Assembly: GCA_037447655.1 (NCBI GenBank) | Contig: JBBHKE010002354.1 | Span: forward strand, 188,001 to 226,618 | DNA: 38,618 nucleotides | Direction: 5' to 3' | Source: Zygnema cylindricum | Lineage: Eukaryota; Streptophyta; Zygnematophyceae; Zygnematales; Zygnemataceae | In this document: positions 24,717 to 34,823 of the stretch, in pieces | Layout: each line of letters starts with the position of its first letter | Position numbering within the stretch: the first letter of the stretch is position 1 | Translations under genes and position numbers: made by a program | The notes under the pieces: model-generated | What the model saw: only the letters and a program-made list of their open reading frames with translations | Database searches by the model: none | Told to the model about the DNA's origin: nothing

Positions 24717-25478
24717 ATACACCAGTGTAGGAGAAGAGGTCAACTTCCCTTTTAGTTCCTCGAATGCTCTCTCTTGATCAGCTCCTCACGCAAACGTCTC
24801 CTTTTCCCGAAGCAAATCCGTCAAAGGTGCAGCGATCATACTGAAGTTCTTTATAAACTTCCTGTTGTAAGTGGCCAATCCCAAAAATGATCTAACTTCC
24901 GTGACATTAGTAGGTTGCTTCCAATTTTGGATTGCAGTGATTTTGGATGGATCTATTTTAACACCTTCCCCACTAACTATATGTCCCAAAAATAATTGTT
25001 CACTTTTAAGAAAGCTGGATTTTGACAATTTTCCGTATAATTTTCTTTCTTTTAACATTTCTAACACTTTTCTTAAATGAATTACATGTTGTTCTCTAGA
25101 TTCACTGTAAATTAAAATATCATCAATAAACACCTGAACAAACTCATCTATGTAATCAGAAAAAGTTTGGTTCATTAATCTTTGGTAAGTAGGCGGTGCA
25201 TTCGTTAAGCCGAATGGCATTACTATCCATTCAAAATGACCGACCCTAGTCCTCAAAGCAGTTTTATCAACATCCTCAGTTCTGATTGGCACTTGATTAA
25301 AGCCACTACGCAGGTCAATCAATGAAAATACTTTAGCACCTTTTAAACGATCTATCAAATCAGAAATTAAAGGTAACGGATACTTATCCTTCACCGTAAT
25401 CTTGTTCAGACTACCATAATCGACACACATTCTCAACGTTCCGTCCTTTTTTTTTGACAAAGAGAACTGGTGCTCCAT
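24717..25478 (-). pseudogene. Outer Ty3 reverse transcriptase
   Basis: [20 protein letters not shown] carries Gly where the inner copy and the family have Arg (DYRSLN). [30 protein letters not shown] and [12 protein letters not shown] are intact. The frame is open for 230 codons and ends at a TGA where the inner copy has Trp (ETFVWGADQ). The same stop is present in the other copy of the 150-bp duplication at 16907. An expanded A/T run at about 25447-25454 shifts the frame upstream of RT. Confidence 0.9.
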
Positions 25479-25619
25479 ACGGTGATTTGCTGGGCTGAAT
25501 ATATCCTTTCTCTAAGAGTTCTTTGATCTGTTTCGTTAACTCCTCTTGCTCAAAGAAACTGTGCTTGTAAATTCTTGTGAAAGGAGGATTACATCCAGGT
25601 TCAAGGTTAATAACATGTT

Positions 25620-26538
25620 CTACATCTCGGGAAGGTGGCCTTCCTGAGGGTAAATCATTAGGAAAAACATTTTAAATTCAAAAATCAAATCTTTAACAAC
25701 AACATGAGATGTATTAATGTCAGTTACAAAATCATATTTTAGTTTTTCGAAAGTTTTAGTGGTGTCTGATTTAGGGATGACATCAATGTTAGTGTTTTCT
25801 CCCCCCCTTTCATCAGTAACTGCCTCAGTTACTAATAACAAGAAAGCATGATTTGTTTTATCTTTTAAGTGCTTTTTAAATTGTTTAGCAGATATCAAAC
25901 CTTCCACTCCCAATCTGGTTATGTTATTTATATGATTCCTATGCAATTTCTTAGGAGATAATGCTTGCAAAACCTTCCAACCGTTTTCAGACTTCACTTT
26001 TAAGGTGTTAATTTCCCAATTAATTTGAGGATTATGTTCTGTTAACCAAGGCTTTCCCAGAATTAGTTCCTCACTTCCTAAATTCATTATTTCACACACA
26101 ACTTTCATTTTATGACCCTAAATATCCACTTCAATTGTGTCAGTTTGTAAGTCTAATGTGGACTTATTACCATTTGCCACTTGAACATGTAAAGGTTTTT
26201 TCCCTTGTGACAGTAGGAATTATGTTTTCCTCTACAAACTTATGCGAAATAAAATTATGTGTAGCACCTGAATCGACCATTACTCTTAATGGTTTTCCCT
26301 CCACTAAAGACTCGAATCTAATCGAACTGTGTCTGGTGTCCTCATTACTTAACTGTCCAAACATAGGTATGTTGTTGAGAATTTCATCCGAAGGATTCTT
26401 CAAACTATGCAGTGTGGCAAGAATCATAATAAATTAAGCTATTTTAGCCTTTCCATTAATTAATTTGCCCTCCAGAGTCAACTCCTTAACATCTGGCTTT
26501 GGTTGACTCAACTGAGGACTTCCAGTTAGTCCTTTCCG
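25620..26538 (-). pseudogene. Outer Ty3 protease and linker, pol 5' end
   Basis: VMVDSGATHNFISHKF is a normal retropepsin active site. ELILGKPWLTEHNPQINW follows in a separate open stretch. Breaks: a TAA replacing Glu near 26436, a frameshift near 26195 and a TAG/TAA near 26118. Entry from gag is by the same -1 signal as in the inner copy. Confidence 0.85.
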
Positions 26539-26544
26539 TTTCCC
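26505..26544 (-). promoter_or_regulatory. -1 ribosomal frameshift signal, outer Ty3 gag/pol
   Basis: The same G GGA AAC heptamer (26538-26544), the same 6-nt spacer, and a stem GACTAACTG/CAGTTGAGTC with one bulged base and an 8-nt loop. Several stem and loop bases differ from the inner copy but pairing is kept at nine pairs. Confidence 0.78.
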
Positions 26545-27847
26545 ACCTCTTGGGCTTCCTGCTCAGCTAGGTATAATGCAATATCCTCTTGGAGACCTTC
26601 ATTTATATCGACTGTTTTGAGAGAACCTTTATCTGTACAGTCCTTAGCGTAATGATCTGGACCACCACATTTGAAACAAGTGACTTTCTTTTTCGGTTTT
26701 GTGCACTCTCTACTGAAATGTCCCTCCTCTCCACAGTTATAACAGTTAATCTTTTTCAGTTGTGCACACTCAAATGCTCTATGACCCCTTTTCTGACAAA
26801 TAGTGCACGTGGGGATGGTAAGGTTAGGCGTCTGGTTATTAATGTTTGGTTTAGGACTTTTAATGTACCCCCCTCTATTGTTAAATTTATTTCCTGCATT
26901 AACACTATGTCCACCCCTTTGATTTCCCTTGAAGATATTTTGCCTATTCACCAGACCCGCATTCAGACCCTCTTCAACAAATTCCTCCTCATCCCTCTGT
27001 GATACTTCATTTAAATTACCTCGAGCGGTCGATTTTCCCGATTATACCCCAACTGATCCTCTAATTCCAATGACTTATCTTGTAATTCCTTCAAATTATT
27101 AAAATTTTGATGTTTTAGCTCTGATTTCAGTATAGGATTCAAATAGTTCAAGAAATGCAATTTAGCTATTTCATCAGTCAAACCTATGACATGAATGCTA
27201 GATGAGTCAAATTCCACAATATAATCCTTCACAGATCCAGTCTGCTTACAATTCAACCACTTTTCTTCCATTCTGGATTTAAAAGTGACAGACAAGAAAC
27301 GCGATTTGATCGCGGTTTTAAAAGTTTCCCAATCAACATTATCAAGAATCAATTTAGACCGTCTCTGAGTATAATACCAAATTTGAGCATCTCCTTTCAG
27401 AGAGCTAACTGCAAAAGAAGTATAATCATCGCGATCACAGTTCTTAGATTCCAAATAATACACCATATGAAAAATCCAAACATCCAACTCATCAATCTTC
27501 TTACCACCAAACGATGGTGCCTCACTAATAGACAATTTCAGATCCCTTATCTTCTTAGGTTTATCATGATCATCCTCCCTAAAATTGGCATTTCTTTTAC
27601 TACTTTCACCCTTTTAGTCATTAACATCATTCTTTGTCTGAATTAAATTAATGAGCTCATCCAATTTCTCATTTGAAACATTCCAATTTTCTTTAACAAC
27701 TTTCAATTCACTTTTCAATTCGCAAATTTGTTCATCCACAGTAGCAGAATGATTATTATTTTTTTTTACCAATTTTGCAGTTCGTTTCTTCAACACATTC
27801 AAAGCATTCTCCATTTCACGTTTCCATGCAGAATTTGCCATTATCAC
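26526..27847 (-). pseudogene. gag: Outer Ty3 gag with three zinc knuckles
   Basis: Same layout as the inner gag: MIMANSAWKREMENALNVL start, GDAQIWYYTQRRSKL capsid block, three CCHC knuckles, end at TAA 26526-26528. Breaks: a TAG/TGA-type stop after NDVND at 27614-27616 and a frameshift near 27030 (NRENRPLEVI). Trp of DVWIFHM is kept here. Confidence 0.9.
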
Positions 27848-28605
27848 ACAATTAAATCAAGCAAAAGGAAAGATAGAGTATAATTTACCAAAGAAATTTG
27901 CTGCAGATTTGAAGTCTTTAGATTGCTCCAATCCAAAACTTCTTCTCCTTAACAAATCCTTTGAAAAGATCAAGATCTGAGAAATTAAAAGACATTGACA
28001 ATAAGTTAGTACAAATTCAAATTTTCAATTTCCCAACATTGAAACATAAATGTAAGAATTTCCCCACCAATTTTGCAATAGCCAAAATTGAAAGCTCTCA
28101 AAGGTAAGGTTTAACCATAAATTTTGCAACAGCAAAACTGAAATCAATCAAGGTAATAATTTAGGGTTTGAAAAGTTTTGAGTCATTTTTGGACTCTTTT
28201 GCTCTTGAAGAAGTAAAGTACTCCACTTTCCTTCTCCTCCATTAGCAAATTCCCCATTTCCCACTACATCAGGATCTTTTGTTATATAATCCTCACATCC
28301 TCACCCTTCATGGCTTCAAGCCCTCCCTCTACACATGAATCATTGCTAGGAGAAGGCAAGTTTGTTTGGCCTCTAGGTAATTGGAGTGAGCTTCGGCGGT
28401 GGCTACACTGCCCACCCCGCCTTAGTCCTTAGGACCTGAGCACGCCCCACATCTAACCAGCGGCCGCTGGCAGTGTGATCACTCGGTTTCCCTCCAATCC
28501 CCTACCACTTCACATTGTGGTTCTACCGACACAGGTTAGAGCACCCTCACCAGTCACGGCAATCGATTTTCGGGTGAACAAACTTCTCCCTGGTTTCTAA
28601 TCAAA
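27848..28605 (-). other. Outer Ty3 5' leader
   Basis: Same leader as the inner element with a ~55-nt insertion-like repeat around 28050-28110 (a second CAAAATTGAAA segment). The palindrome CCAGCGGCCGCTGG is kept at 28457-28470 and the neighbouring hairpin reads CTTAGTCCTTAGGACCTGAG. Confidence 0.6.
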
Positions 28606-28617
28606 TCTCTGATACCA
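28606..28617 (-). other. Outer Ty3 primer binding site
   Basis: TGGTATCAGAGA on the minus strand, two bases from the LTR. It matches the initiator tRNA-Met 3' complement at 11 of 12 positions, with its mismatch at a different base from the inner copy. Confidence 0.82.
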
Positions 28618-28619
28618 TA

Positions 28620-29579
28620 TGCAACAGGATCTCCTACCTCTCAGAAAATCCCATTACTACAAACAATTCCAACCACACATTGAAAAACACACATCCACAT
28701 TTGACAACACTCACATAAGGATAAACTTTAAATTAGAAGAAGCTTCTGTCCACATAACATTAGCTTGGTCTCTTGCCCTCATGGCTCAACCCTTCTTTTT
28801 AAAGTATTTTCCACTACTCTCCACTCTTAATAATTCTATCTCTTAACTACTAAAACACTATTTAGTTAGTAAGAGATTTCAATGCAAAATGCCTTTTCTC
28901 CAATTTGGTATTAATCGCTCAGGACCAAGATCAGCCGGAATTTCCACAAAATTTTCCAAAGGAAAAGATGTCTACTCTCCTCTTACACTTCTCCATTTAT
29001 CCATCATCGCCCTGGGCTCGCCAGGCCAGAGTCAAAGCTCCGTTTGAACAGGCTTTTACCTGGGCCAATCATTGATCAGCAAGGACTCGGACTGACCAAT
29101 GCAAAAACGTGTGAAATCTCTTACTAACTACTTAGCACTTTATTAACCAATCAAACGCTACGTTTCACTACGTAACATTAACGTGCAAAAGCGCGCGCCA
29201 AACGAAACGCAACTTCGCACGATCATGCGTCACAAATTTCGCACGTGAAACTTCCTACGAAATTCCCTTAAGTGAAAGTGACGTTTCATACTAAAAATTG
29301 TACGAAACGAAGTACCATGCATACTGAACGTTTCATTAGAACTTTATGAAACGTTCACGCGAAATTTCGGTACTAATTTTGACCCTTAACCCGTTTCAAT
29401 GATACCCACCTGTTATTTAGACCCCGCACTGCCACCTAAGTGCACTCATAGCAATAACTTTTGAAATATAACTCCAAATCGCGTGATTCTTTCGCTAACG
29501 TCTACGAAATTTAATAATCTATAATCATAACTCCTAAATACCCTTTTATAAACAAGTTCGATCCGCTATTACTGTTACA
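28620..29579 (-). repeat. Outer Ty3 5' LTR
   Basis: 960 bp, TGCAACAG to CTGTTACA. It shares CTCATGGCTC, TTCTCCATTTATCC and GTCAAAGCTCCG with the 3' LTR at 13795, confirming the pair. A ~10-bp deletion near 28680 accounts for its shorter length. Confidence 0.9.
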
Positions 29580-29584
29580 ATAGC

Positions 29585-29935
29585 GGTGTACGTAGATGAT
29601 TTACTATTAATTAGCAAATCAATGGCTGAAATTAACAAAATCAAAACTGCTCTAAACTCACGATTCGAGATGAAAGACCTCGGTGAGGCAAAATATATTT
29701 TGGGTATTCAGGTAGAAAGTGACAAAAATAAGAAAGTAATAAAATTGACTCAAAAAGAGGCTATTGGAAAGATGTTAGATGAGTATGGAATGCGAGAGGC
29801 AAGAGGATGTCTAACTCCAATGGAATTTCGGCAGAAGTTAGAGGGAGAAGAGACAAAACCAGGTGTCATTGTTTTCGAGTATTTAGAGTCAGGGGAGAAT
29901 GATTCTATGACACAAATACCTTACAGATAGATAGT
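29585..29935 (+). pseudogene. Copia reverse transcriptase, C-terminal half
   Basis: Resumes the RT frame at VYVDDLLLISKS, the catalytic YVDD pair, then FEMKDLGEAKYILGIQV, standard copia. A TAG at 29928-29930 stands in for Glu before IVGSLIYFMNCTR. The insertion point of the Ty3 element is one codon before the VYVDD motif. Confidence 0.9.
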
Positions 29936-30581
29936 GGGAAGCTTAATATATTTCATGAACTGTACCCGTCTTGACATTGACATTGTTGCAACTGTCGAGT
30001 ACTGAGCAGGAGTCTAGAGAATCCGAGAAAATCTGATTTTGATGCAGCAAGGAGAGTCTTAAGATGTTTGGCAAGAACAAAAGACCTCAAACTCACACTA
30101 GGCAGAGGAGAAGTGAAGCTGCAAACGTGGAGTGATGCAAGTTATGGCGACATGCCAAGCCGAAAATCCAACACGGGATTCGTTTTGCAAATTGGGAATA
30201 GAACGTTCTGCTGGAGCACCAAACTTCAAAAGGTTACAGCGCAGTCGACAATGGAGTCAGAATATATAGCAGCAAGCTCGACCCTCAAAGAACTCTTATG
30301 GGAAAAATCCATGTTGCAATAACTAGGATACATGCAGGTTGGGCCACAGGTGATCTGGTGTGATAACCAGGCTGCCATTGTCATTGCCACTAACCCAAGT
30401 CACCACTTCAAGATTAAGCACATGGATGTAAAATTACACTTTGTAAGAGAAAGAACTGTTCTCTAGAGCGAGCAAATTATGCTATCTGCCAAACAGAAGA
30501 ATGGTTGATGATATGCTTACTAAAGCTCTTCCAGCTCCCAAGCTGAACTATTTTAGGGATGCAGTAGGATTCGGTGAATAG
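29936..30581 (+). pseudogene. Copia RNase H and pol end
   Basis: QTWSDASYGDMPSRKSNTGF (first Asp), AQSTMESEYIAASS (Glu) and CDNQAAIVIATNP (Asp) are the usual copia RNase H blocks. The last block VDDMLTKALPAPKLNYFRD ends at TAG 30579-30581. Stops near 30003 and at 30320-30322 and a shift near 30480 disable it. Confidence 0.88.
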
Positions 30582-30758
30582 ATGAGTGGCTCCACTGCGA
30601 TACTGCCATGCTGTGCTAGCCAAAATTAGGATGTAGTGGAACCAGGTGATTAGTTGGTTTGTTGCGCTGCTATGGTTGCGCTGCTATGTTGCCTTGCTAT
30701 GCGGCCATGCTGCGCTAAGTGTGACATTGCAGCTGCGCTAATACATTGAGTTTAAAGC
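30582..30758 (+). other. Copia 3' untranslated region, TGCGCTGCTATG-rich
   Basis: Between the pol stop and the 3' LTR lies a degenerate run of GCGCTGCTATG-like units and no frame of interest. Confidence 0.6.
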
Positions 30759-30768
30759 TTTAGGGGAG
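30759..30768 (+). other. Copia polypurine tract
   Basis: TTTAGGGGAG directly before the TG of the 3' LTR. Confidence 0.75.
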
Positions 30769-31573
30769 TGTTATTTTTGAAAAGCTTTAAGTCTCAATAA
30801 ATCAGTACGACGACAGGAAGACTACAAGGACACGGGTCATCACTTAAAACACTGTTTCATGTATCTTGGATTGACACTTACATCCACATCCACGTCACAC
30901 ATCAAAGGGAGACAATGCAGCTGCGATACAGCAACGCAACTGCGATACTGCAACGCAACTGCGATACAGCAACGCAACTGCGACGCAGTCAGAACAAGTC
31001 AACAACAACGAAGTGAAGATAACGCAACTGCGATTACATTTGATACACTCTGTACGGACAACGCAGCTGCGGATATTTTTATATGATTCAGTTTAGTACA
31101 GAACAGCTGCGATAGATACGAATCTAGTTAGCTTAGTGGTAGCTCAGTGATAGCTTGATCGAATAGTATTAGCTTGGCGGTTTGACGTACCTCTCAAGGA
31201 CACCGGTATCGTCGGTACAATAAAAGTATAAGACTTAGGACTCAGAACACAAAATGGATCCAAAGTTCCAAGTAGTAAACTGCAAACAGTTTTTGGGAAA
31301 CTTCTGAGTATTATATCTTGAGTGTTGTTGGGTCAATTGTGCTGAAACTTTGGGAGTTGCCAGTGTCTATGCTACTCTATATTTTGAAAGAGTTTTGTGA
31401 GGTTTGAATGTTTGTATAAGAACTGGTGAGCACTTTAAATCAGCTGTTTGATAAGATTCTTGATAGCTTCTGAGAGTGTATCATGTCTACTTCTACTACT
31501 ACTGAGAGTGTATCATGTCTACTTCTACTACTACTGCTGATCCTCCACCTGCACCGGTGGTTGTAGAACAACA
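30769..31573 (+). repeat. Copia 3' LTR (expanded)
   Basis: 805 bp, TGTTATTTTTGAAAAG to GTAGAACAACA. It is 69 bp longer than the 5' LTR because a 20-bp unit (CAACGCAACTGCGATACAG) is present in two extra copies near 30930-30980 and because a 30-bp segment around the gag ATG is duplicated near 31475-31530. Confidence 0.9.
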
Positions 31574-31578
31574 AATCC
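31574..31578. repeat. Target site duplication AATCC, right
   Basis: Pairs with 9986-9990. Confidence 0.85.
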
Positions 31579-31689
31579 AAAGTACTACTACAACTTAGGG
31601 TATGTGGTCATGTATAGAGGTACTGGGTATTTTACTTTATCTTCCGTCAAAGATTTTCTCGCGGCTTTCGCTGGCCTCGCATCGCATAT

Positions 31690-32005
31690 TTTAAGATAGT
31701 GTTATGTACGAAATGTGTCATTCCGTACTAAAACTGCTCTTTATTTTGTACAAATGTACAAAATAAGTGCCTGGTAATGGCGTCGACAGGGGAAATTGAG
31801 TGCGTCGCACGGAAAAGGGTACTCATATATTGGTACTGTTTAAATAGCGTTAGTTACTAATTTCGAATGTTTTAAGTAGTGTAGCACGAAATGTGTCATT
31901 CCGTACCGAAACTTGTAATTATTTTGTACAGTCGTACAATATAAGTGTCAGATAAAGGCGTCGACTATGGAAATTGTGTGCGTCGCACAGAAAATCGTAA
32001 GCATA
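31690..32005. repeat. Diverged tandem duplication, period ~180 bp
   Basis: A block with CGAAATGTGTCATTCCGTAC, a GTACAAATGTACAA-like part, GGCGTCGAC and GTGCGTCGCAC appears at about 31690-31830 and again at 31871-32005, with roughly 20% difference. Each unit has several short palindromes. No coding capacity seen. Possibly intergenic promoter or unknown repeat. Confidence 0.7.
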
Positions 32006-32049
32006 TTTGATTCCAAGTCATAAAGACGAAGGAAAATAGCGCTAACTTG

Positions 32050-32840
32050 TTCTCACATGTTAGCACAAACACTTTGCCGGCGGCCTTTTCGAAGCTTTAG
32101 TCATGGCTTCTTGCTAAGGTTTTCTGTCCTTTTCTTCGTGTATCTGGCGCCAAATTTGGCGTGCGGATACTCTACGGAACGTATTTTCCAAGACCTTTCT
32201 GTTGATATGAAAATCAGCTCCATCCGCTCTTTCGTCTTTCACTAATCTGAGTTGTCAAATTTTGCCATTTTCCTCTTTCCCTTCTGTGGCCATCTCTTGC
32301 AATCATTGCCGCCTAAATTGGCGTGCCTTTAGCCAACGATCAAAGTTTTCGCATTTACTGCCTTTTTCCCGTCAAACTAAGTTCGTATTGAGGGTAATTG
32401 CTTTTTAGCCGCTGACCTTCTAGTGGCTTCGGCCATCACTTCCTCCTAAAATTTCTTGACCTTCTCTTCGTGTATCTGGCGCCAAATTTGGCGTCCATGT
32501 ACTCTACACAAAGTGTTTTTCATAACCTTTCTCTTCATGGACAAGCCATCTGCATCCGTTTTTTCGTTTTCTAATAATCGGTTGTGGCGCTTTCGGCCGA
32601 TTTCCTACAAATAGCAAGAAAATGTTTGCCGGCGGCCTTTTACATCTTTCGGCCATGGCTTTCTGCTAGGGTTTCCTGATCTCCAAAACTTGTATACAGC
32701 GCCAAATTTGGCGTGCTAATACTCTCCGGAAGTTACTCTAAAGAAATCAACCTCAACGTTTTCCGATTCTTTTTCTTCTGTTACCTAAGGGGCTTCTTCT
32801 TTTTCACTTTTCTTTTACCTTTTCGGGTCCACCAAGGGGA
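32050..32840. repeat. Four imperfect repeats around palindrome CGCCAAATTTGGCG
   Basis: Repeats of ~100-150 bp share GCCGGCGGCCTTTT, CGGCCATGGCTT, CTTCGTGTATCTGGCGCC and ACTCTAC. The exact 14-bp palindrome CGCCAAATTTGGCG is at 32148-32161, 32480-32493 and 32700-32713, with a diverged version near 32308-32321. The block ends just before the first frame of the non-LTR element and may be its promoter-bearing 5' region (inference). Confidence 0.7.
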
Positions 32841-32856
32841 CTAAACCAAGCACATT

Positions 32857-33319
32857 ATGCACTGCCACAAAGCATGCAATAGCACAAGCGATCGCCATCC
32901 ACTGCCTCCCACTCTTATGGCCCCTCACAAGGGGCGAGCGTCACGCTCCTCGTCGCCGGCTTCTTCGGATCATGCTCCACCACGGTTGATTACCTCATAT
33001 GAGACCCTTATCCCTCTGTTGTGTACCTCCCAGAGCACCAATCTCCCCCTCCCCACTATACAATTACCCCCACGCACGGTTCCCTCCACCATTCCCAACC
33101 CTTGCACACACCCATCTGGGGTTATACATCCCCAAAGAGCACGCCACCAATACTTTATACAAACCCTATTCTATCCCCAGCCTTAAGCAAAGAGCCCCCG
33201 CCTCTCATTAGTGCCCCTTACCGCCCACCCCATTTTCAGGAACATTCTGAACCAATGCATTTGATCCCTCTTTCACAACCACCCTTTTTATCTTCGTCGT
33301 CAAGTATTAGTCCACCTAG
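32857..33319 (+). pseudogene. Non-LTR element N-terminal Pro-rich region
   Basis: A likely start is MAPHKGRASRSSSPASSDHA at 32917 (in frame with an upstream ATG at 32857). Pro, Ser and Thr dominate and the frame shifts once or twice. Disordered N-termini before the zinc fingers are common in this class. Confidence 0.45.
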
Positions 33320-33600
33320 GTGCACTGTCCTCAGTGTGCAAGGTTCTATGTGGCGGGTGGCGGTTTGTCGAGGCATTCGAAGTCATGTCCTCTTACTCCT
33401 AAGGGTATCCTGCCCCCAGACAAGGGCCACTCTTCTCCACCAATTGTTTGCCAACAACCATATCCAATTGATTGGCAATATGTTCGTCGCCTTGACGTTC
33501 TTGGGTGTTACCATTTGGGCTATCCACGCCCTCGATTGTACACTCGTATCACGAGAAATATTCGTGATTCTATCCAAGCGTCTCTTTGATTTCTTTTAGC
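33320..33600 (+). pseudogene. Non-LTR element C2H2-type zinc finger region
   Basis: MHCPQCARFYVAGGGLSRHS followed by KSC gives C-x2-C-x12-H-x4-C, a CCHC-ended variant of the C2H2 finger. In R2-type elements N-terminal fingers bind the target DNA. The frame stays open to about 33589 with IDWQYVRRLDVLGCYHLG. Confidence 0.65.
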
Positions 33601-34100
33601 ATTATTGGCTGAAGACATCGCCAACGACGCGGCGTGGCACTTACTCCTTTTGTTTCCTCTTTGAGTTTTGGTTTTGCCTTCAAATGGGGGGTGCGAGCGG
33701 GGCTCATGAGACAAAAGCTCGTTGCCAACGATTTTTGAGAGGGGATTGTAGTCATTGCAACAGGAGCACACGGATCGTGTAATAGGTCTTTCCATGTCCT
33801 CTCCCATGTGTCATGCCCCGTTACCAGGCTCCACAGCGAGACTACATTGGGCTAACTATCTTGGTCGTTCCAGAGAGTTCTATTAAGATACTCGTGATCT
33901 TCGACCTTTCACCCCGTCTCCATCTTCAGAGGTAACGGTTGAAGCTTTGCGTTGGCTCCATCTTCCTGCCTGTGAAGAGCTCCTTCCTTTCATTGAGGTG
34001 CATGATCCACTGGAGTCTATCGACTTGGAGCGAGAAGCTTTTACAAAATATTTGATTCGGTCTCCTCATCTTTCAGCTGGAGGCCCATCAAGCATGGTTT
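33601..34100 (+). pseudogene. Non-LTR element finger-to-RT linker
   Basis: GASGAHETKARCQRFLRGD near 33690-33747 and TVEALRWLHLPACEEL near 33930-33985 are readable in different frames. A short tandem duplication of GCTCTTGCGATAT near 34106-34135 causes the frame change just before RT. Confidence 0.55.
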
Positions 34101-34823
34101 ACGAGCTCTTGCGATATGTAGCTCTTGCGAGATATATTTTTTCCTGAAACCCTCTCTCAAGGTTTTGACCTTCTTTTTAAAGTGGCTTCTCGGGTGGCTT
34201 GGGGGCACGTCCCTCATCATGTTATACCTCTTCTATTTGCGGCACGTCTTTTAGCTGTTTTGAAACCTGCCGGCGACATTCTCCCTATTGCTATTGGAGA
34301 AGTTTTGTACCGTTTGGTGGCTCGTGCGATGTGTACTCAACTTCAAGGCGCCTTCCTTGACTATTTTACACCGCACCAGTTTGGAGTTGCTACAAGAGGG
34401 GGTTGTGAGGCAGTTGTTCATGGCCTTCGTGCTATTTTGGATCTTCATCTAGATTGGGCGGTCCTTCAAGTGGATGTTGCCAACGCAATTAACACCGTCA
34501 TCCGTAATGTCATATTTGGGGAAGTAAGGCATGCTCCATTGCCAATTAACCATATTTTCCCTTTTGTGCGTGCCTTTTTTTCTAGTCCAAGCCCCCTCAT
34601 CTTTCCTGTAGGTGGCCCGTTTGGTGATGCTGCCACCTTAGAGTTTGCGACTGGCACTCGCCATGGTGATCCTTTGGGGGCACCCCTTTTTGTGTTGGCT
34701 CACCTTCGAGCATTGCGTGATTCTGCTGTGGCTTTTCCTGGTTGTTTATTCTCTTCGATTGCGGATGATACACATTTTGTCGGGCCCGAAACCAAGTTTT
34801 ATCTGCCTTCACCCATTTTGTAG
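34101..34823 (+). pseudogene. Non-LTR element reverse transcriptase
   Basis: Conserved RT blocks in order: HVIPLLFAARLLAVLKPAG and IGEVLYRLVAR (fingers), HQFGVATRGGCEAVVH, LQVDVANAINTV (motif A, catalytic Asp), TGTRHGDPLGAPLF (motif B) and FSSIADDTHFVGPE (motif C, catalytic Asp pair in ADD form). It primes synthesis from a nick in the target. The catalytic residues survive although the frame is broken on both sides. Confidence 0.85.

Larger units (their letters stand above)
16831..24866. repeat. 150-bp tandem duplication, split by inner Ty3
   Basis: Copy 1 is 16831-16980. Copy 2 starts GGTCAGGATA at 16981, is cut at 16992 by the inner element and resumes at 24717. Both contain the segment from GGTCAGGATACACCAG to GTTCTTTATAAA. 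It must therefore predate the inner insertion. Confidence 0.85.
13795..29579 (-). mobile_element. Ty3-type LTR retrotransposon, outer copy, inserted in copia RT
   Basis: LTR at both ends (13795-14763 and 28620-29579), flanked by the 5-bp duplication ATAGC. Genes run on the minus strand: gag at 26526-27847, then pol split by a second insertion at 16993-24716. Net length without the inner element is about 8.06 kb, of which about 0.3 kb are two internal tandem duplications. Order is gag, protease, RT, RNase H, integrase: Ty3 order. A primer site resembling the initiator tRNA-Met complement and a polypurine tract are in place. Several stops and shifts make it inactive, but its integrase is open for 400 codons. 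Confidence 0.93.
9991..31573 (+). mobile_element. Ty1/copia LTR retrotransposon, interrupted by nested Ty3 elements
   Basis: Bounded by LTRs that start TGTT and end AACAACA and flanked by a perfect 5-bp duplication, AATCC. Removing the nested Ty3 insertion and its duplicated target leaves about 5.8 kb, a normal length. Order of domains is gag, zinc knuckle, protease, integrase, reverse transcriptase, RNase H, which is the copia order. The primer site GGTTATGGGCC directly follows the 5' LTR, and a polypurine AGGGGAG directly precedes the 3' LTR. Coding regions carry many stops and frameshifts, so it is inactive. It is the oldest layer of the nest by position. Confidence 0.93.

Noticed and set aside
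21764-27002. Two matching 137-codon plus-strand frames (21764-22177 and 26589-27002) that look conserved
   Set aside because: They are antisense to the Ty3 zinc-knuckle region. Their similarity follows from the gag sequence of the two copies.
32057-32245. 62-codon frame with a signal-peptide-like start
   Set aside because: It lies in a repeat present several times in 32.05-32.84 kb, and the other repeat copies do not keep the frame.
32050-32840. U2 snRNA gene as a possible target of the R2-like element (GGCCTTTT words present)
   Set aside because: The GGCCTTTT words are part of the local repeat. The rest of a U2 5' end is not there.
33383-33807. Minus-strand frames opposite the non-LTR element
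   Set aside because: Shadows of the plus-strand zinc-finger and linker coding sequence.
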